DNA from: Pleurocapsa sp. MO_226.B13
GTDB lineage: Bacteria > Cyanobacteriota > Cyanobacteriia > Cyanobacteriales > Xenococcaceae
Assembly: GCA_030064795.1 (NCBI GenBank)
Contig: JASJEI010000031.1
Coordinates: forward strand, 1 to 15,326
Direction of reading: 5' to 3'
Length of the DNA: 15,326 bases
The notes beneath the pieces are model-generated. The model saw nothing but the letters and a program-made list of their open reading frames with translations, searched no databases and was not told where the DNA came from. Below are positions 1-5,938 of the stretch, in pieces. Numbering within the stretch: position 1 is the stretch's first letter; each line of letters begins with the position of its first letter. A program made the translations under genes and the position numbers.

Positions 1-790
1 TGAGATCGAGCTTTGGCAAGATAAAGCCTTGGTGTTAAAAGCTCTCAACCGTCCCCAGGAAGTGGCTAGAGTCAATCAAGAAATAGCTAATAGTTATAAA
101 CGACTGCTTCGAGAACAACCTAAAAATTCCAATCTCTGGTTAGGACAGGGAGACTTTTTGGTAGCTCGTCAAATGTACCAGCAGGCAATAGAATCCTACG
201 AACGAGCGTTCCAACTCAAACCCAATTTTTATCGAGCTTGGTTGGCAAAAGGAAAAGCAGCAACTAAATTAGGTCAAGACCGAGAAGCCTTAGAAGCCCT
301 CAACAAAGCCCTACAAATTCGTCCCAATTCCTATCTGGCACTGCAAGCAAAAGGGGCAGTATATCAATACAACCAAAACGATCTAGATAGAGCGATCGCC
401 AATTACGATCGAGCTATTGCAATTGAGGACAACTATCCTCCTCTGTGGCGCGATCGAGGATTAGCTTTAAATCAACAGGGAGATTATATAGAGGCGATCG
501 AATCTTTATCCCAAGCCAGCCAACTTGCCCCGCGAGATGCAGCCACTTGGGTTGGATTGGCAACAGCATGGGATATGACAGGAGAAGATCGCAAGGCTAT
601 ATCCGCTCTAGACCGCGCTCTCGAACTCAATCCTCAAGATATGGATATCTGGAGTCAAAAAGGTGAAATACAGACCCAAAATGGTCAATATAACGAAGCT
701 TGTAATACTTATCGTCAATCTCGCTTATTTAATCCCAACTTTGCTAAGATTATCAATTCGATGAGGAGCTTGGGATGCCGAATGAACTAA
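1..790 (+). CDS. TPR-repeat protein, 5' end outside the window
   Basis: The reading frame is open from base 2 to the TAA at 788-790 with no start of its own, so the gene begins upstream. The visible 263 residues are almost entirely tetratricopeptide repeats: one partial unit, then six units with the alternating pattern W/A-L-G-Y-A-P. They start near SNLWLGQGDFL, FYRAWLAKGKAA, SYLALQAKGAVY, YPPLWRDRGLAL, DAATWVGLATAW and DMDIWSQKGEIQ, and each ends in a turn such as QLKP, QIRP or ELNP. TPR arrays are protein-protein interaction scaffolds. In cyanobacteria they occur as stand-alone proteins or behind Ser/Thr kinase, caspase-like or membrane domains, and the missing N-terminus would decide which. 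A TTG at 29 is the first possible start inside the window but is unlikely to be real because the repeat fold continues upstream of it. The gene converges on psaE. Confidence 0.85.
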   Translation, partial: EIELWQDKALVLKALNRPQEVARVNQEIANSYKRLLREQPKNSNLWLGQGDFLVARQMYQQAIESYERAFQLKPNFYRAWLAKGKAATKLGQDREALEALNKALQIRPNSYLALQAKGAVYQYNQNDLDRAIANYDRAIAIEDNYPPLWRDRGLALNQQGDYIEAIESLSQASQLAPRDAATWVGLATAWDMTGEDRKAISALDRALELNPQDMDIWSQKGEIQTQNGQYNEACNTYRQSRLFNPNFAKIINSMRSLGCRMN

Positions 791-805
791 AACAAGTGCT
801 AAAGA

Positions 806-860
806 AGAGATGGGAAAATAGAAGCCAAAAAGAACTATTAACTTCTCATTCCCCATCTCT
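806..860. terminator. stem-loop between convergent TPR gene and psaE
   Basis: AGAGATGGG (806-814) and CCCATCTCT (852-860) form a perfect 9-bp stem. A further GAAG/CTTC pair (821-824/842-845) lies inside the loop. On the minus strand the stem is followed by TTCTTT, so it would serve best as the psaE transcript terminator; the plus strand has no U-run. The role is inferred from position between convergent genes. Confidence 0.45.
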
Positions 861-876
861 AAATTCCAAGGCTGGA

Positions 877-956
877 TTAACCTTCTGTTGGCTCTTTATC
901 TTTGGCTGGAGCTTAAGATTTTTCAGCAGCAGGTGGTTTTTTAGCTACTTTTTTTT
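877..956 (-). other. slippery heptamer and cryptic -1 frame tail of psaE
   Basis: The last psaE codons read AAA AAA AAG TAG (8 A's at 949-956), which places the classic bacterial slippery heptamer A_AAA_AAG in frame immediately before the stop. A -1 shift here continues as [11 protein letters not shown] and stops at TAA 913-915. Beyond that TAA the same frame reads APAKDKEPTEG before a second TAA (877-879). Both segments have the Lys/Ala/Pro/Glu bias of the annotated SPPAKKK tail. Three explanations fit: programmed or spontaneous frameshifting, a decayed ancestral tail, or an A8/A9 homopolymer error. No strong downstream stem-loop is obvious. Confidence 0.4.
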
Positions 957-1151
957 AGCAGGAGGGCTTACTTCCTTTAATTCTGATTCGGCAAAATTAT
1001 TGGTGTTTACACCAGCATAGTTAACTTTATTAAAACGCACGACTACAGGGTAACGAATACCACTTGTATCTACAGATGCGACCGAGCCAAGTTCGTTATA
1101 CCAGTAGGATTCTGGACGGAGAATTCTGACTGTAGAACCTCGTTGAACCAT
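945..1151 (-). CDS. psaE: photosystem I reaction centre subunit IV (PsaE)
   Basis: This 68-residue protein is clearly PsaE, the stromal/cytoplasmic-side subunit of photosystem I. PsaE has an SH3-like beta barrel, helps dock ferredoxin and flavodoxin with PsaC and PsaD, and supports cyclic electron flow. Family hallmarks run through the whole length: [19 protein letters not shown] at the start, GSVASVD, then [24 protein letters not shown]. The start is well placed, with a Shine-Dalgarno-like CAGGAG at 1162-1167 about 10 bases ahead of the ATG. The gene is monocistronic, divergent from the cation transporter with 285 bases between, and convergent with the TPR gene. The short tail SPPAKKK is followed by TAG right after an A8 run that forms an in-frame A_AAA_AAG heptamer (see the separate entry). 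Identification is secure; the exact C-terminus is not. Confidence 0.97.
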   Translation of the reverse strand: MVQRGSTVRILRPESYWYNELGSVASVDTSGIRYPVVVRFNKVNYAGVNTNNFAESELKEVSPPAKKK

Positions 1152-1248
1152 AATTGACTAATCTCCTGAAAATAAATTTTATTTTGCTTTAAGTTAAGAA
1201 AATTGTCACGGACATTTTTCTTAGTGTTGTCGGTTTTTAGTTATGAAA

Positions 1249-1276
1249 ACTATCTACCATTAAACTTCATTGTCAA
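1249..1276 (-). promoter_or_regulatory. candidate psaE promoter
   Basis: On the minus strand TTGACA (1271-1276) and GATAGT (1249-1254) are separated by 16 bases, a good match to a sigma-70/SigA-type -35 and a 4/6 -10 box. It would give a leader of roughly 90 bases before the psaE ATG. A clear RpaB-type HLR1 direct repeat was not found nearby. Prediction by eye only. Confidence 0.4.
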
Positions 1277-1436
1277 GTTTATCAAACCGATCTCACTACA
1301 AATTCTTACGAAACATAACAATTTATAAGAGCTATTGGCTGGCTCGACCCTCAAAAATTGCTTTTTGCGTTTATCTAGGCACTAGGACTAAGATAGTTGC
1401 AGGCTCTATATTGTAAATAAGTATTAACAGAAAATA

Positions 1437-2369
1437 ATGTCTGGTTCGGCAAAAAAAACAATTTACGCAGCAATGGGTGCTAACTTTGCGATCGCCGTCA
1501 CTAAATTTTTCGCTGCTTCGGTGACGGGAAGTTCGGCGATGCTTTCAGAAGGTATTCATTCTGTGGTCGATACAGGAAATGAATTATTACTACTATTGGG
1601 AATCAGACTCAGCAAACGACCCCCAGATGATAGCCATCCCTTCGGCTACGGACAGGAGCTTTATTTTTGGACGTTGATTGTCTCCTTATTTATCTTTGCT
1701 ATTGGTGGAGGAATGTCGCTTTATGAAGGAATCGACCATATCAGACATCCCGAACCCTTAAGCGATCCGTTTTGGAATTATTTAGTTTTGGGTTTAGCGG
1801 TAGTTTTTGAGGGCTATTCTTGGTACGTAGCTTTACAGGAGTTTCTGGCGAGTAAAAAAGATGCAAGCTTTTGGAAAGCAATTCGCGCCAGTAAAGACCC
1901 GACCATTTTTACAATTCTGTTTGAAGATAGCGCGGCCTTAGTTGGTTTGTTTGTCGCTTTTATTGGTGTATTTAGCGGACACTTATTAGGTAATGTCTAT
2001 CTTGATGGAGTCGCTTCAATTATCATTGGGATTATCTTATGTGGAGTGGCATTATTATTGGCAGCCGAAAGTAAAGGACTATTAATTGGAGAAGGTGCTG
2101 ATGCAGAAACAGTCGCCAGTATTAGAAAAATTACCAACGAAGACCCTGCGGTAGACGAGGTAGTTAAAGTTCTGACTCTACATTTTGGGCCCCAAGAAAT
2201 ATTACTGAATTTAGAAATAGAATTTGTTGAAGACTTAGAAACAGAAAAATTAGCGACCGCCGTAGAACGTTTAGAAACCTCGATTAGCGATCGTCATCCA
2301 GAAATCCAAAATATCTTTATTGAAGCTAAGTCGATTTCTGCTCGTCGCAAAGTGCTAGATGTATCTTGA
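1437..2369 (+). CDS. cation diffusion facilitator (SLC30A9-like CDF) transporter
   Basis: This 310-residue inner-membrane protein belongs to the cation diffusion facilitator family, which exports divalent metals (typically Zn, Co, Fe or Mn) in exchange for protons. About six hydrophobic segments fill residues 8-212, followed by a cytoplasmic C-terminal ferredoxin-like domain (about 213-310). The family signature in helix 2 is MLSEGIHSVVDTGNE, with H41 and D45 as candidate metal ligands, followed by HPFGYGQE (67-74). In helix 5 the usual HxxxD is replaced by FEDSAALVG (E163, D164), which with the helix 2 sequence places it nearer the ZnT9/SLC30A9 branch than the YiiP branch. Substrate therefore cannot be assigned. 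The ATG at 1437 follows an AT-rich leader with a possible -10 (TATATT, 1407-1412) but no clear Shine-Dalgarno. The CAP gene follows after 32 bases and may share its transcript. Confidence 0.92.
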   Translation: MSGSAKKTIYAAMGANFAIAVTKFFAASVTGSSAMLSEGIHSVVDTGNELLLLLGIRLSKRPPDDSHPFGYGQELYFWTLIVSLFIFAIGGGMSLYEGIDHIRHPEPLSDPFWNYLVLGLAVVFEGYSWYVALQEFLASKKDASFWKAIRASKDPTIFTILFEDSAALVGLFVAFIGVFSGHLLGNVYLDGVASIIIGIILCGVALLLAAESKGLLIGEGADAETVASIRKITNEDPAVDEVVKVLTLHFGPQEILLNLEIEFVEDLETEKLATAVERLETSISDRHPEIQNIFIEAKSISARRKVLDVS

Positions 2370-2393
2370 TATCCATTTTTTTATCCATTTTTT
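2370..2393 (+). repeat. 12-base tandem duplication
   Basis: Two exact head-to-tail copies of TATCCATTTTTT lie between the CDF and CAP genes. They are bordered on both sides by TATCTTGAT (2362-2370 and 2394-2402). The second border copy supplies both the upstream in-frame stop and the TTG of the CAP reading frame. This looks like a slippage product; no function is evident. Confidence 0.8.
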
Positions 2394-2401
2394 TATCTTG
2401 A

Positions 2402-2848
2402 TTGGTTATTTTGGCTTTTGATGCTAATCGAGAAAAAATGAATTCTGACTTTATTAATCAAGTTGTCGCTCTAATTAATGTCGAACGAACTCAAGCTGAT
2501 TTAGATCCTCTACAAATAGATAGTCAATTATCTCAGGCTGCTCAAACACATAGCGAAAGTATGGCTAATGATGATTTCTTTAGTCATACAGGAGTTGATG
2601 GTTCTTCCCCTTTCGATCGCATTCAAGATACAGGCTATCAATATTCAATTGCTGCCGAAAACATTGCTGCGGGATATCAAACTCCAGAAGCAGTCGTACA
2701 AGGATGGATGGGTAGTGCGGGACATCGCGCTAATATTCTCAATTCTGACTTGACTGAAATTGGTGTCGGTTATGAATATTTAGCCAATGATACTGGTTCG
2801 GTTAACTATAATAGTTACTGGACTACTACCTTTGGCAATCCTATTTAA
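2402..2848 (+). CDS. CAP-superfamily (SCP/PR-1, YkwD-like) domain protein, short form
   Basis: The 148-residue product is essentially one CAP domain: NQVVALINVERTQADL near the start, then LSQAAQTHSESMANDDFFSHTG, the AENIAAGY segment, and QGWMGSAGHRANILNSDLTEIGVGYEY, ending in SYWTTTFGNPI. The conserved His and Glu residues of the CAP cavity (HSESM, AEN, AGHRANIL) are present. CAP proteins are normally exported, and in cyanobacteria this domain often sits at the end of longer secreted proteins. Here there is no signal peptide or membrane segment. An in-frame TGA (2399-2401) abuts the TTG at 2402, so the frame cannot extend upstream. The ATG at 2438 (residue 13, MNSDFINQ) is an alternative start that keeps the whole domain. 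Either it is a cytoplasmic or non-classically exported form, or a fragment of a longer gene. It may be co-transcribed with the CDF gene. Confidence 0.85.
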   Translation: MVILAFDANREKMNSDFINQVVALINVERTQADLDPLQIDSQLSQAAQTHSESMANDDFFSHTGVDGSSPFDRIQDTGYQYSIAAENIAAGYQTPEAVVQGWMGSAGHRANILNSDLTEIGVGYEYLANDTGSVNYNSYWTTTFGNPI

Positions 2849-2874
2849 TCGATCTTCTTACTGTTTCCCGTAAG

Positions 2875-2915
2875 ACTTTTTCAACTAAAATCAAAAAAAT
2901 TTCAGTTGAAAAAGT
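2875..2915. terminator. 12-bp inverted repeat downstream of the CAP gene
   Basis: ACTTTTTCAACT (2875-2886) and AGTTGAAAAAGT (2904-2915) are exact reverse complements around a 17-base A-rich loop. It lies 27 bases after the CAP stop and so is a plausible, though AT-rich and weak, terminator. No T-run follows directly. Confidence 0.4.
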
Positions 2916-2922
2916 TGATAGT

Positions 2923-2975
2923 TGCAAGAAGTCTATTTTTTTTCTCTGCGATCGCAAAAAAATAGACTTCTTGCA
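2923..2975. repeat. perfect 20-bp inverted repeat with a HIP1 octamer in the loop
   Basis: Bases 2923-2942 (TGCAAGAAGTCTA plus seven T's) are exactly complementary to 2956-2975. The 13-base centre ends in GCGATCGC (2948-2955). The A/T runs next to the loop put a T-tract in the stem on each strand rather than after it, so it is not a textbook terminator. It may be a degenerate miniature element, a cruciform-forming repeat or a factor-independent terminator variant. Confidence 0.7.
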
Positions 2976-2995
2976 TAAGTTATTGGTTTGAATAT

Positions 2996-3029
2996 TATCC
3001 ACAGATGAACACAGATGAACGCAGATAAA
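2996..3029. repeat. short interspersed CAGATGAAC-type repeat
   Basis: TATCC is followed by ACAGATGAAC twice and GCAGATAAA once, a 10-base period. This motif string is one I recognise as recurring between genes in many unrelated bacteria; its origin is not settled. No gene overlaps it. The rest of 2976-3293 is AT-rich leader sequence of the next gene with no further structure that I can support. Confidence 0.55.
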
Positions 3030-3293
3030 ATTGATGATAAATTTACTTTTGCGTATAGGTCTAATCTGCTATTACTCGAAAGTCGAAATTTTTGGTTGAG
3101 ATTTACAGCAGTTTCAGTTCTTTAATAATAGTTAGATTAGTCGTTCAGAGAAAAATACCAGACAACTAAGATTTAATAAATCGATAAAAACATATGAAAA
3201 TATGATTAATCTATAAACTAAACAACTAGCAGATTATCAATTGATGATATTTTCAGTTAATAAGTAATTTTACTGATTTATTAACTTTGAAAC

Positions 3294-3596
3294 ATGAAAA
3301 AATCTCTATTTGTAGCATTTGGTAGTTTAGCGTTTATGGCTATGACAACTTCAGCCATTGCAGAGGAAATCACACCGATAGATCTGGCATTTAAAGGCTA
3401 TCAAGGCGATTTTCTAGATCGAGAAGTACCTAGCTATGCCACCTTTATTCAAGCTGTTAAATTTAACCAAATCGATGCTCGAAAACTAGTTAAATCTGCA
3501 ATTGACGAAGGTAGATTATCCCCCGACAAACTAAATGACCGTGATTATCTAGAGCGAGTGGAAATAGCTTTGTTTAAAATCCAACGGAGGAAGTAG
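3294..3596 (+). CDS. small secreted protein of unknown function
   Basis: A 100-residue product with a clear Sec signal peptide: basic MKK, a hydrophobic core (LFVAFGSLAFMAMTTS) and a signal peptidase I site after AIA (about residue 23), leaving EEITPIDLAFKGYQG as the mature start. The mature part is about 77 residues, mixed-charge and probably helical. It contains the phrases PSYATFIQAVKFNQ, DARKLVKSAIDEGRLS and DRDYLERVEIALFKIQRRK. No cysteines, metal motif or enzymatic motif is visible, and I do not recognise a named domain. The composition and clean signal sequence argue for a real periplasmic gene. No Shine-Dalgarno precedes the ATG, and it stands alone after a 445-base gap. It converges on the HAD hydrolase gene across a strong hairpin. 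Confidence 0.8.
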   Translation: MKKSLFVAFGSLAFMAMTTSAIAEEITPIDLAFKGYQGDFLDREVPSYATFIQAVKFNQIDARKLVKSAIDEGRLSPDKLNDRDYLERVEIALFKIQRRK

Positions 3597-3633
3597 TTAA
3601 AGAAATATTGAGTATCTAATCGAGATCGATTGT

Positions 3634-3658
3634 TGCGTTCACTATTTTGGTGAACGCA
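3634..3658. terminator. bidirectional hairpin between convergent genes
   Basis: TGCGTTCAC (3634-3642) and GTGAACGCA (3650-3658) form a perfect 9-bp stem with a 7-base loop. It is centred in the 104-base gap between the plus-strand secreted-protein gene and the minus-strand HAD gene. T-rich sequence follows on the plus strand only loosely. Confidence 0.55.
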
Positions 3659-3700
3659 GATTTGGATATCTTTTGATAGATTTCGCTCGTGAGATAATCT

Positions 3701-4477
3701 TTAATTCCAAGCGTTGAATTCTTGGCTAAATCGATCTAGAGATAGTAGCTTGATTCTGGAGTCTTGATTGGCTAAAGTGCGATCGCTTTCTAGGTTATAA
3801 CCCCAGTCTGCTAAAAATAAATCGACCGAATCTAAGTCTGACTGTCGTGCTACCTGTTGTAAAGCCTTGAGCCGATCTTCGACAAAGAAGATATTTATCT
3901 TGGCTTCAGAGGAGAAATGGCGATCGCGGATAATTCTTAGGGTTTCATATTTAGGACGTTTGCTTTCTTTGCCAATAATTTTCTCTCTAGGTAAGTCTAC
4001 GCCTTGTTGTTGTAATAGTTGTTTGACAAACCGTCCTTCTTTGGTGGTGACAATATAAAATTCCATGGCAGAATCAACTATTTGCTCCAGACGTTCGATA
4101 ACACCAGGATAGAAACGATGCAAACTCAACCAACCATCTAAGTCATTGGCGATCCAATTGTCTCGAACACCATCTAGTTTCTGCACTACATTTTGTTTTT
4201 CTAACCCTTCAGACTCCAATAACTTTAGTGCAGTATCTCGCCAATTACTCAAAATAGTTGCTCGATCTATTCCCAATACCAATGCTCGTAACAAAATTGG
4301 CATTTCCCAACCAGTTTCAATTACGGGGCGCAGGGGATAAAAATCATCAGCCAGACTGTCATCAACTTCTTCATCCGACCAGATTTGTTGATAAGCGCGT
4401 TTGGTACTGGCAAAATATTCAATCAAGCCGTCGCAGATAACGCCATCGAAATCGAGAGCAAGAATATTAGGTTGCAT
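3701..4477 (-). CDS. HAD-superfamily hydrolase (phosphatase-like)
   Basis: This 258-residue cytoplasmic protein has the haloacid dehalogenase catalytic set. Motif I is LDFDGVICDG with nucleophile D9 and acid/base D11, motif II is IVTTKEGRF (T144/T145), a motif III lysine lies around KRPKYETL (K174/K176), and motif IV is FFVEDRL (E200, D201). The insert between motif I and II (about residues 16-120) is a helical cap, as in phosphoglycolate-phosphatase-like members, which would give specificity for a small phosphorylated metabolite; the substrate cannot be read from the sequence. The gene starts 13 bases after the hisS stop on the same strand, with no Shine-Dalgarno and no terminator between, so it is most likely the second gene of a hisS transcript. 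It converges on the small secreted-protein gene. Confidence 0.85.
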   Translation of the reverse strand: MQPNILALDFDGVICDGLIEYFASTKRAYQQIWSDEEVDDSLADDFYPLRPVIETGWEMPILLRALVLGIDRATILSNWRDTALKLLESEGLEKQNVVQKLDGVRDNWIANDLDGWLSLHRFYPGVIERLEQIVDSAMEFYIVTTKEGRFVKQLLQQQGVDLPREKIIGKESKRPKYETLRIIRDRHFSSEAKINIFFVEDRLKALQQVARQSDLDSVDLFLADWGYNLESDRTLANQDSRIKLLSLDRFSQEFNAWN

Positions 4478-4490
4478 ATTTAAAATAAAA

Positions 4491-5768
4491 TCAACTGTGT
4501 TTTAGTTGGGCAATTTTAGTTTTCAACTCATCAACCATGGTTAATAAATCGCTTTGGGCGATCGCCTGTTGTTCGCCCGAAGTTAACCACTTTAAGTTGA
4601 CAGTATTATTTTCCGCTTCAGCTTCACCTAAAACCAAACAAGCAACTGCACCACTGCGATCGGCTCTTTTAAACTGCTTACCAAAAGCACTTCCGCTCAG
4701 GTCTAGTTCTACACCCAAACCAGCACTACGGAGTTTTTGAGCCAAGATTAAAGCTTTGGCTTCGGCAACCTCTCCGCGAGAAACTAGATAGAAGTCGGGA
4801 GCGATCGCGGGATTTGCGGTTAGTTTTTCTAGCAACAGCACCAATCTTTCCATGCCAATAGCCCAACCTACCGCTTGAGTTTCGGGGCCACCTAGTTCGG
4901 CGACCAAACCGTCATAGCGTCCACCACCACAGACTGTTGCCTGTGCCCCCAAGTCGTCTGATTTGATTTCAAAAGCAGTGTGGGTATAGTAATCTAGTCC
5001 TCTAACTAAACAGTGATTAATCTGGTATTTGATATCCAAGTCGGTAAGTAACTGCAACACCGTATCAAAGTGTTTTTTTGATTCAGCACTGAGATGCTCG
5101 GTAATTTTGGGGGCATTTTGCGCGATTTCTTGAGTTTTAGAGTCTTTACTGTCTAAAATCCGCAAGGGGTTGCGCGTTAAACGCTCTTGACTATCTTCAT
5201 CCAAGTCGTCCTTATAAGGCTCAAGATAGCTGATTAATGCCTGACGGTAGTTAGCGCGATCGCTGCCGTTACCAACCGAGTTAATATCTAACTCTAAATT
5301 TCTTAGACCCAAAGTTTGCAAGATATCGGTTGCCAAAGCAATAACCTCCACATCCGCACGAGGCGCACTACTACCAAGCAACTCCAAACCAACCTGATGA
5401 AACTGCCGTTGACGCCCAGCTTGAGGACGCTCATAACGAAACATCGGCCCTGTATACCACAGACGCTGTACTCCTCCTTGAGCGTTGAGTTTATTTTGAA
5501 TATAAGCCCGAACTACCCCTGCCGTACCTTCAGGACGGAGGGTTAAAGAGCGATCGCCCCGATCTTTAAAGGTATACATTTCCTTGCCTACTACATCGGT
5601 AGCTTCACCGATACCACGCTCAAACAAATCTGTTTGCTCGAAAATTGGCACGCGAATTTCTTGATATGCTGCCCTACCTAGTATTTCTCTGGTTGTAGCT
5701 TCAATTAACTGCCAGTAGCCTACTTCCTCTGGCAAAATATCTCTCGTTCCTCTTAATGCTTGAATCAT
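4491..5768 (-). CDS. hisS: histidyl-tRNA synthetase
   Basis: A 425-residue class II aminoacyl-tRNA synthetase that charges tRNA-His with histidine, at the usual bacterial length. Diagnostic segments are in order: [10 protein letters not shown] at the N-terminus, [13 protein letters not shown] (77-89), motif 2 [16 protein letters not shown] (110-125, R111), histidine A box LVRGLDYYT (254-262), histidine B box CGGGRYDGL (280-288) and motif 3 GWAIGMERL (301-309). The C-terminal anticodon-binding domain covers about 325-420 ([19 protein letters not shown]). The catalytic residues appear intact, which also separates it from the HisZ paralogue that lacks some of these. The ATG at 5768 is the natural start. 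The upstream 170 bases hold heptamer and palindromic repeats rather than a recognisable promoter. The HAD gene follows closely downstream. Confidence 0.97.
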   Translation of the reverse strand: MIQALRGTRDILPEEVGYWQLIEATTREILGRAAYQEIRVPIFEQTDLFERGIGEATDVVGKEMYTFKDRGDRSLTLRPEGTAGVVRAYIQNKLNAQGGVQRLWYTGPMFRYERPQAGRQRQFHQVGLELLGSSAPRADVEVIALATDILQTLGLRNLELDINSVGNGSDRANYRQALISYLEPYKDDLDEDSQERLTRNPLRILDSKDSKTQEIAQNAPKITEHLSAESKKHFDTVLQLLTDLDIKYQINHCLVRGLDYYTHTAFEIKSDDLGAQATVCGGGRYDGLVAELGGPETQAVGWAIGMERLVLLLEKLTANPAIAPDFYLVSRGEVAEAKALILAQKLRSAGLGVELDLSGSAFGKQFKRADRSGAVACLVLGEAEAENNTVNLKWLTSGEQQAIAQSDLLTMVDELKTKIAQLKHS

Positions 5769-5773
5769 TTATA

Positions 5774-5796
5774 AGTTGTTAGTTGTTAGTTGTTAG
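5774..5796. repeat. heptamer tandem repeat (STRR-like), three copies
   Basis: AGTTGTT is repeated three times exactly (5774-5780, 5781-5787, 5788-5794), beginning 6 bases upstream of the hisS ATG. Such 7-base arrays are known in cyanobacteria as short tandemly repeated repetitive sequences. Its place occupies the hisS ribosome-binding region. A looser AAAAGCT series lies at 5913-5936. Confidence 0.75.
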
Positions 5797-5825
5797 TAGG
5801 GGCGGTTCGGGAACCGCCCGTACAG
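5796..5825. repeat. GTAGGGGCG palindromic repeat, copy 1
   Basis: A 30-base unit beginning GTAGGGGC and ending GCCCGTACAG. Its core GGGCGGTTC / GAACCGCCC folds into a hairpin of about 8 bp with a minimal loop. It is the same length and has the same ends as copy 2, 7 bases away. Confidence 0.8.
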
Positions 5826-5832
5826 TTTAGTC

Positions 5833-5862
5833 GTAGGGGCGAACAACCGTTCGCCCGTACAG
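5833..5862. repeat. GTAGGGGCG palindromic repeat, copy 2
   Basis: The second 30-base unit shares the outer GTAGGGGCG and CGCCCGTACAG with copy 1. The distal stem is GAAC/GTTC around AACC instead of GTTC/GAAC, so stem changes in one arm are matched in the other. Such paired changes point to selection on, or a copying mechanism that preserves, the folded form. Confidence 0.8.
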
Positions 5863-5938
5863 TCGTTAATAATTAATAGTTAAAAATATCATCGGGTTAC
5901 TCGATCTTTAAATAAAAGCTCAAAAGCTAAAAGCTATA

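Noticed and set aside
775..1020. Plus-strand frame across the psaE 3' end
   Set aside because: It is antisense to psaE, and its hydrophobic look comes from the reverse of a Lys-rich tail.
1305..1322. HLR1-like box in the psaE upstream region
   Set aside because: The best match, CTTACGAA-AC-ATAACAAT, has at least two mismatches in each half and is on the strand opposite to the psaE promoter.
5796..5862. tRNA-like GGTTCG element
   Set aside because: The GGTTC belongs to a symmetrical palindrome. There is no cloverleaf, acceptor stem or CCA-proximal pairing.
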